DNA from: Candidatus Obscuribacterales bacterium
GTDB taxonomy: Bacteria; Cyanobacteriota; Vampirovibrionia; Obscuribacterales; Obscuribacteraceae
Reading direction: 5' to 3'
Length of the DNA: 54,392 nt
Assembly: GCA_019746975.1 (NCBI GenBank)
Contig: JAIERK010000232.1
Location: forward strand, 1-54,392
The notes under the pieces were generated by a model. It had not been told where the DNA came from. It ran no database searches and worked only from the letters and a program-made list of their open reading frames with translations. This document shows positions 54,010-54,392 of the stretch, piece after piece (the stretch's first letter is position 1; the number at the start of each line of letters is the position of its first letter). The translations under genes were made by a program, and so were the position numbers.

Positions 54010-54392
54010 ATGATGACCGATTCCATCTCGCTTGAAACGATAATGTTGCCTGCATACCACTCTTCGGAAAAGACTTCATTTCTAACCGGTAGATCCTTTT
54101 GGGAAGAGTCTTATGACTTCGAAGCGAGCAATATGACTGACATCGTAGAGCAAGTGTCAACTTCCATCAAGGGTACTGGTGTGTTCAACAGGTACTCGAT
54201 TGCTTGGATCTCCAAAGTCGCAGATAGCCTGGTCAATGGCGGACTGGGAGACTGGATACGAGTTTTCGTGGAGATGTTGGATCTAGGCGTCGGTGATTCT
54301 AACTACGGTGTCATGCTGCTAACGCCCCAGGAGATCGCCGGTGAAGTTAACACGAATGTCGATGCGCAGGGACATCCACCCGGCACATTTAA
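54010..54392 (+). CDS. Unidentified protein, C-terminus cut by window edge
   Basis: ATG 54010 (or 54013) opens 127 codons to the window end, after a G-rich stretch (GGGGGG at 53997-54002). The visible part is acidic and polar: FLTGRSFWEESYDFEASN, TDIVEQVSTSIKGTGVFN, GLGDWIRVFVEMLDLG. No signal peptide, no membrane segment and no family recognised. The 160 bp upstream contain only the terminator and an AT-rich promoter region. Confidence 0.6.
   Translation, partial: MMTDSISLETIMLPAYHSSEKTSFLTGRSFWEESYDFEASNMTDIVEQVSTSIKGTGVFNRYSIAWISKVADSLVNGGLGDWIRVFVEMLDLGVGDSNYGVMLLTPQEIAGEVNTNVDAQGHPPGTF

Noticed and set aside
1..54392. CRISPR arrays, insertion sequences, integrases, phage genes
   Set aside because: No regularly spaced repeats, transposase motifs or integrase signatures were found on reading both strands.

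Overview
The window (about 50% GC, tightly packed, genes on both strands) is a piece of bacterial chromosome with no rRNA, tRNA, CRISPR array, phage or insertion sequence that I can recognise. Small secreted proteins of unknown function, two giant HEAT/TPR-like proteins, a FecR-like secreted protein, a remnant of a Ser/Thr kinase and a free-standing SecDF-head-like exported protein together resemble non-photosynthetic Cyanobacteria-relatives (Melainabacteria/Vampirovibrionia, Obscuribacterales type). That placement is inference from gene style only and should be treated as tentative.

Layout. 1-804 holds the 5' part of a leftward zinc-independent alcohol dehydrogenase/quinone oxidoreductase. 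1.4-6.6 kb has exported proteins, a CLC-type H+/Cl- antiporter with CBS domains, a broken DUF4239 membrane gene and a PrcB-domain exported protein. 6.8-10.5 kb has a phytanoyl-CoA-dioxygenase-like enzyme, a Nudix hydrolase, a membrane-anchored TPR protein and a split TPR-like gene. 10.5-15.5 kb has a dead OmpR-type response regulator followed by a leftward GH63-GH13 carbohydrate pair. 15.8-17.5 kb has an NfeD-like OB-fold protein and small exported proteins.

The centre (17.7-36.2 kb) is one rightward unit of two enormous genes: a 1,595-residue protein with a membrane segment, an HExxH motif and a coiled coil, and, 65 bp later, a 4,552-residue protein. The latter contains two diverged copies of a roughly 1,400-residue HEAT-like module, separated by about 1,060 residues of unrelated sequence with hydrophobic stretches. 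This is the most unusual part of the window and is the best candidate for an undescribed system.

36.2-41 kb is gene-poor and full of decay: a C-terminal stub of a DHA2 drug-efflux protein, a truncated kinase start and a FecR-like fragment around an intact exported sulfatase, a SecDF-head-like exported protein and a receiver protein that has lost its DNA-binding domain. 41.2-54.4 kb carries ordinary single genes: a TonB-C-like exported protein, a small zinc-ribbon protein, a DUF2339 multi-spanning membrane protein, an esterase, a mercuric-reductase-like flavoprotein, a threonine-aldolase-family enzyme, DUF4240 and YciI proteins, small membrane proteins, a strong intrinsic terminator and the start of an unidentified gene at the right edge.

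A recurring theme is pseudogenes caught in the act: a 10-bp tandem duplication, a nonsense codon plus a 2-base loss, and truncated 5' or 3' ends can each be seen directly. Annotations rest on reading motifs by eye; no database search was possible.
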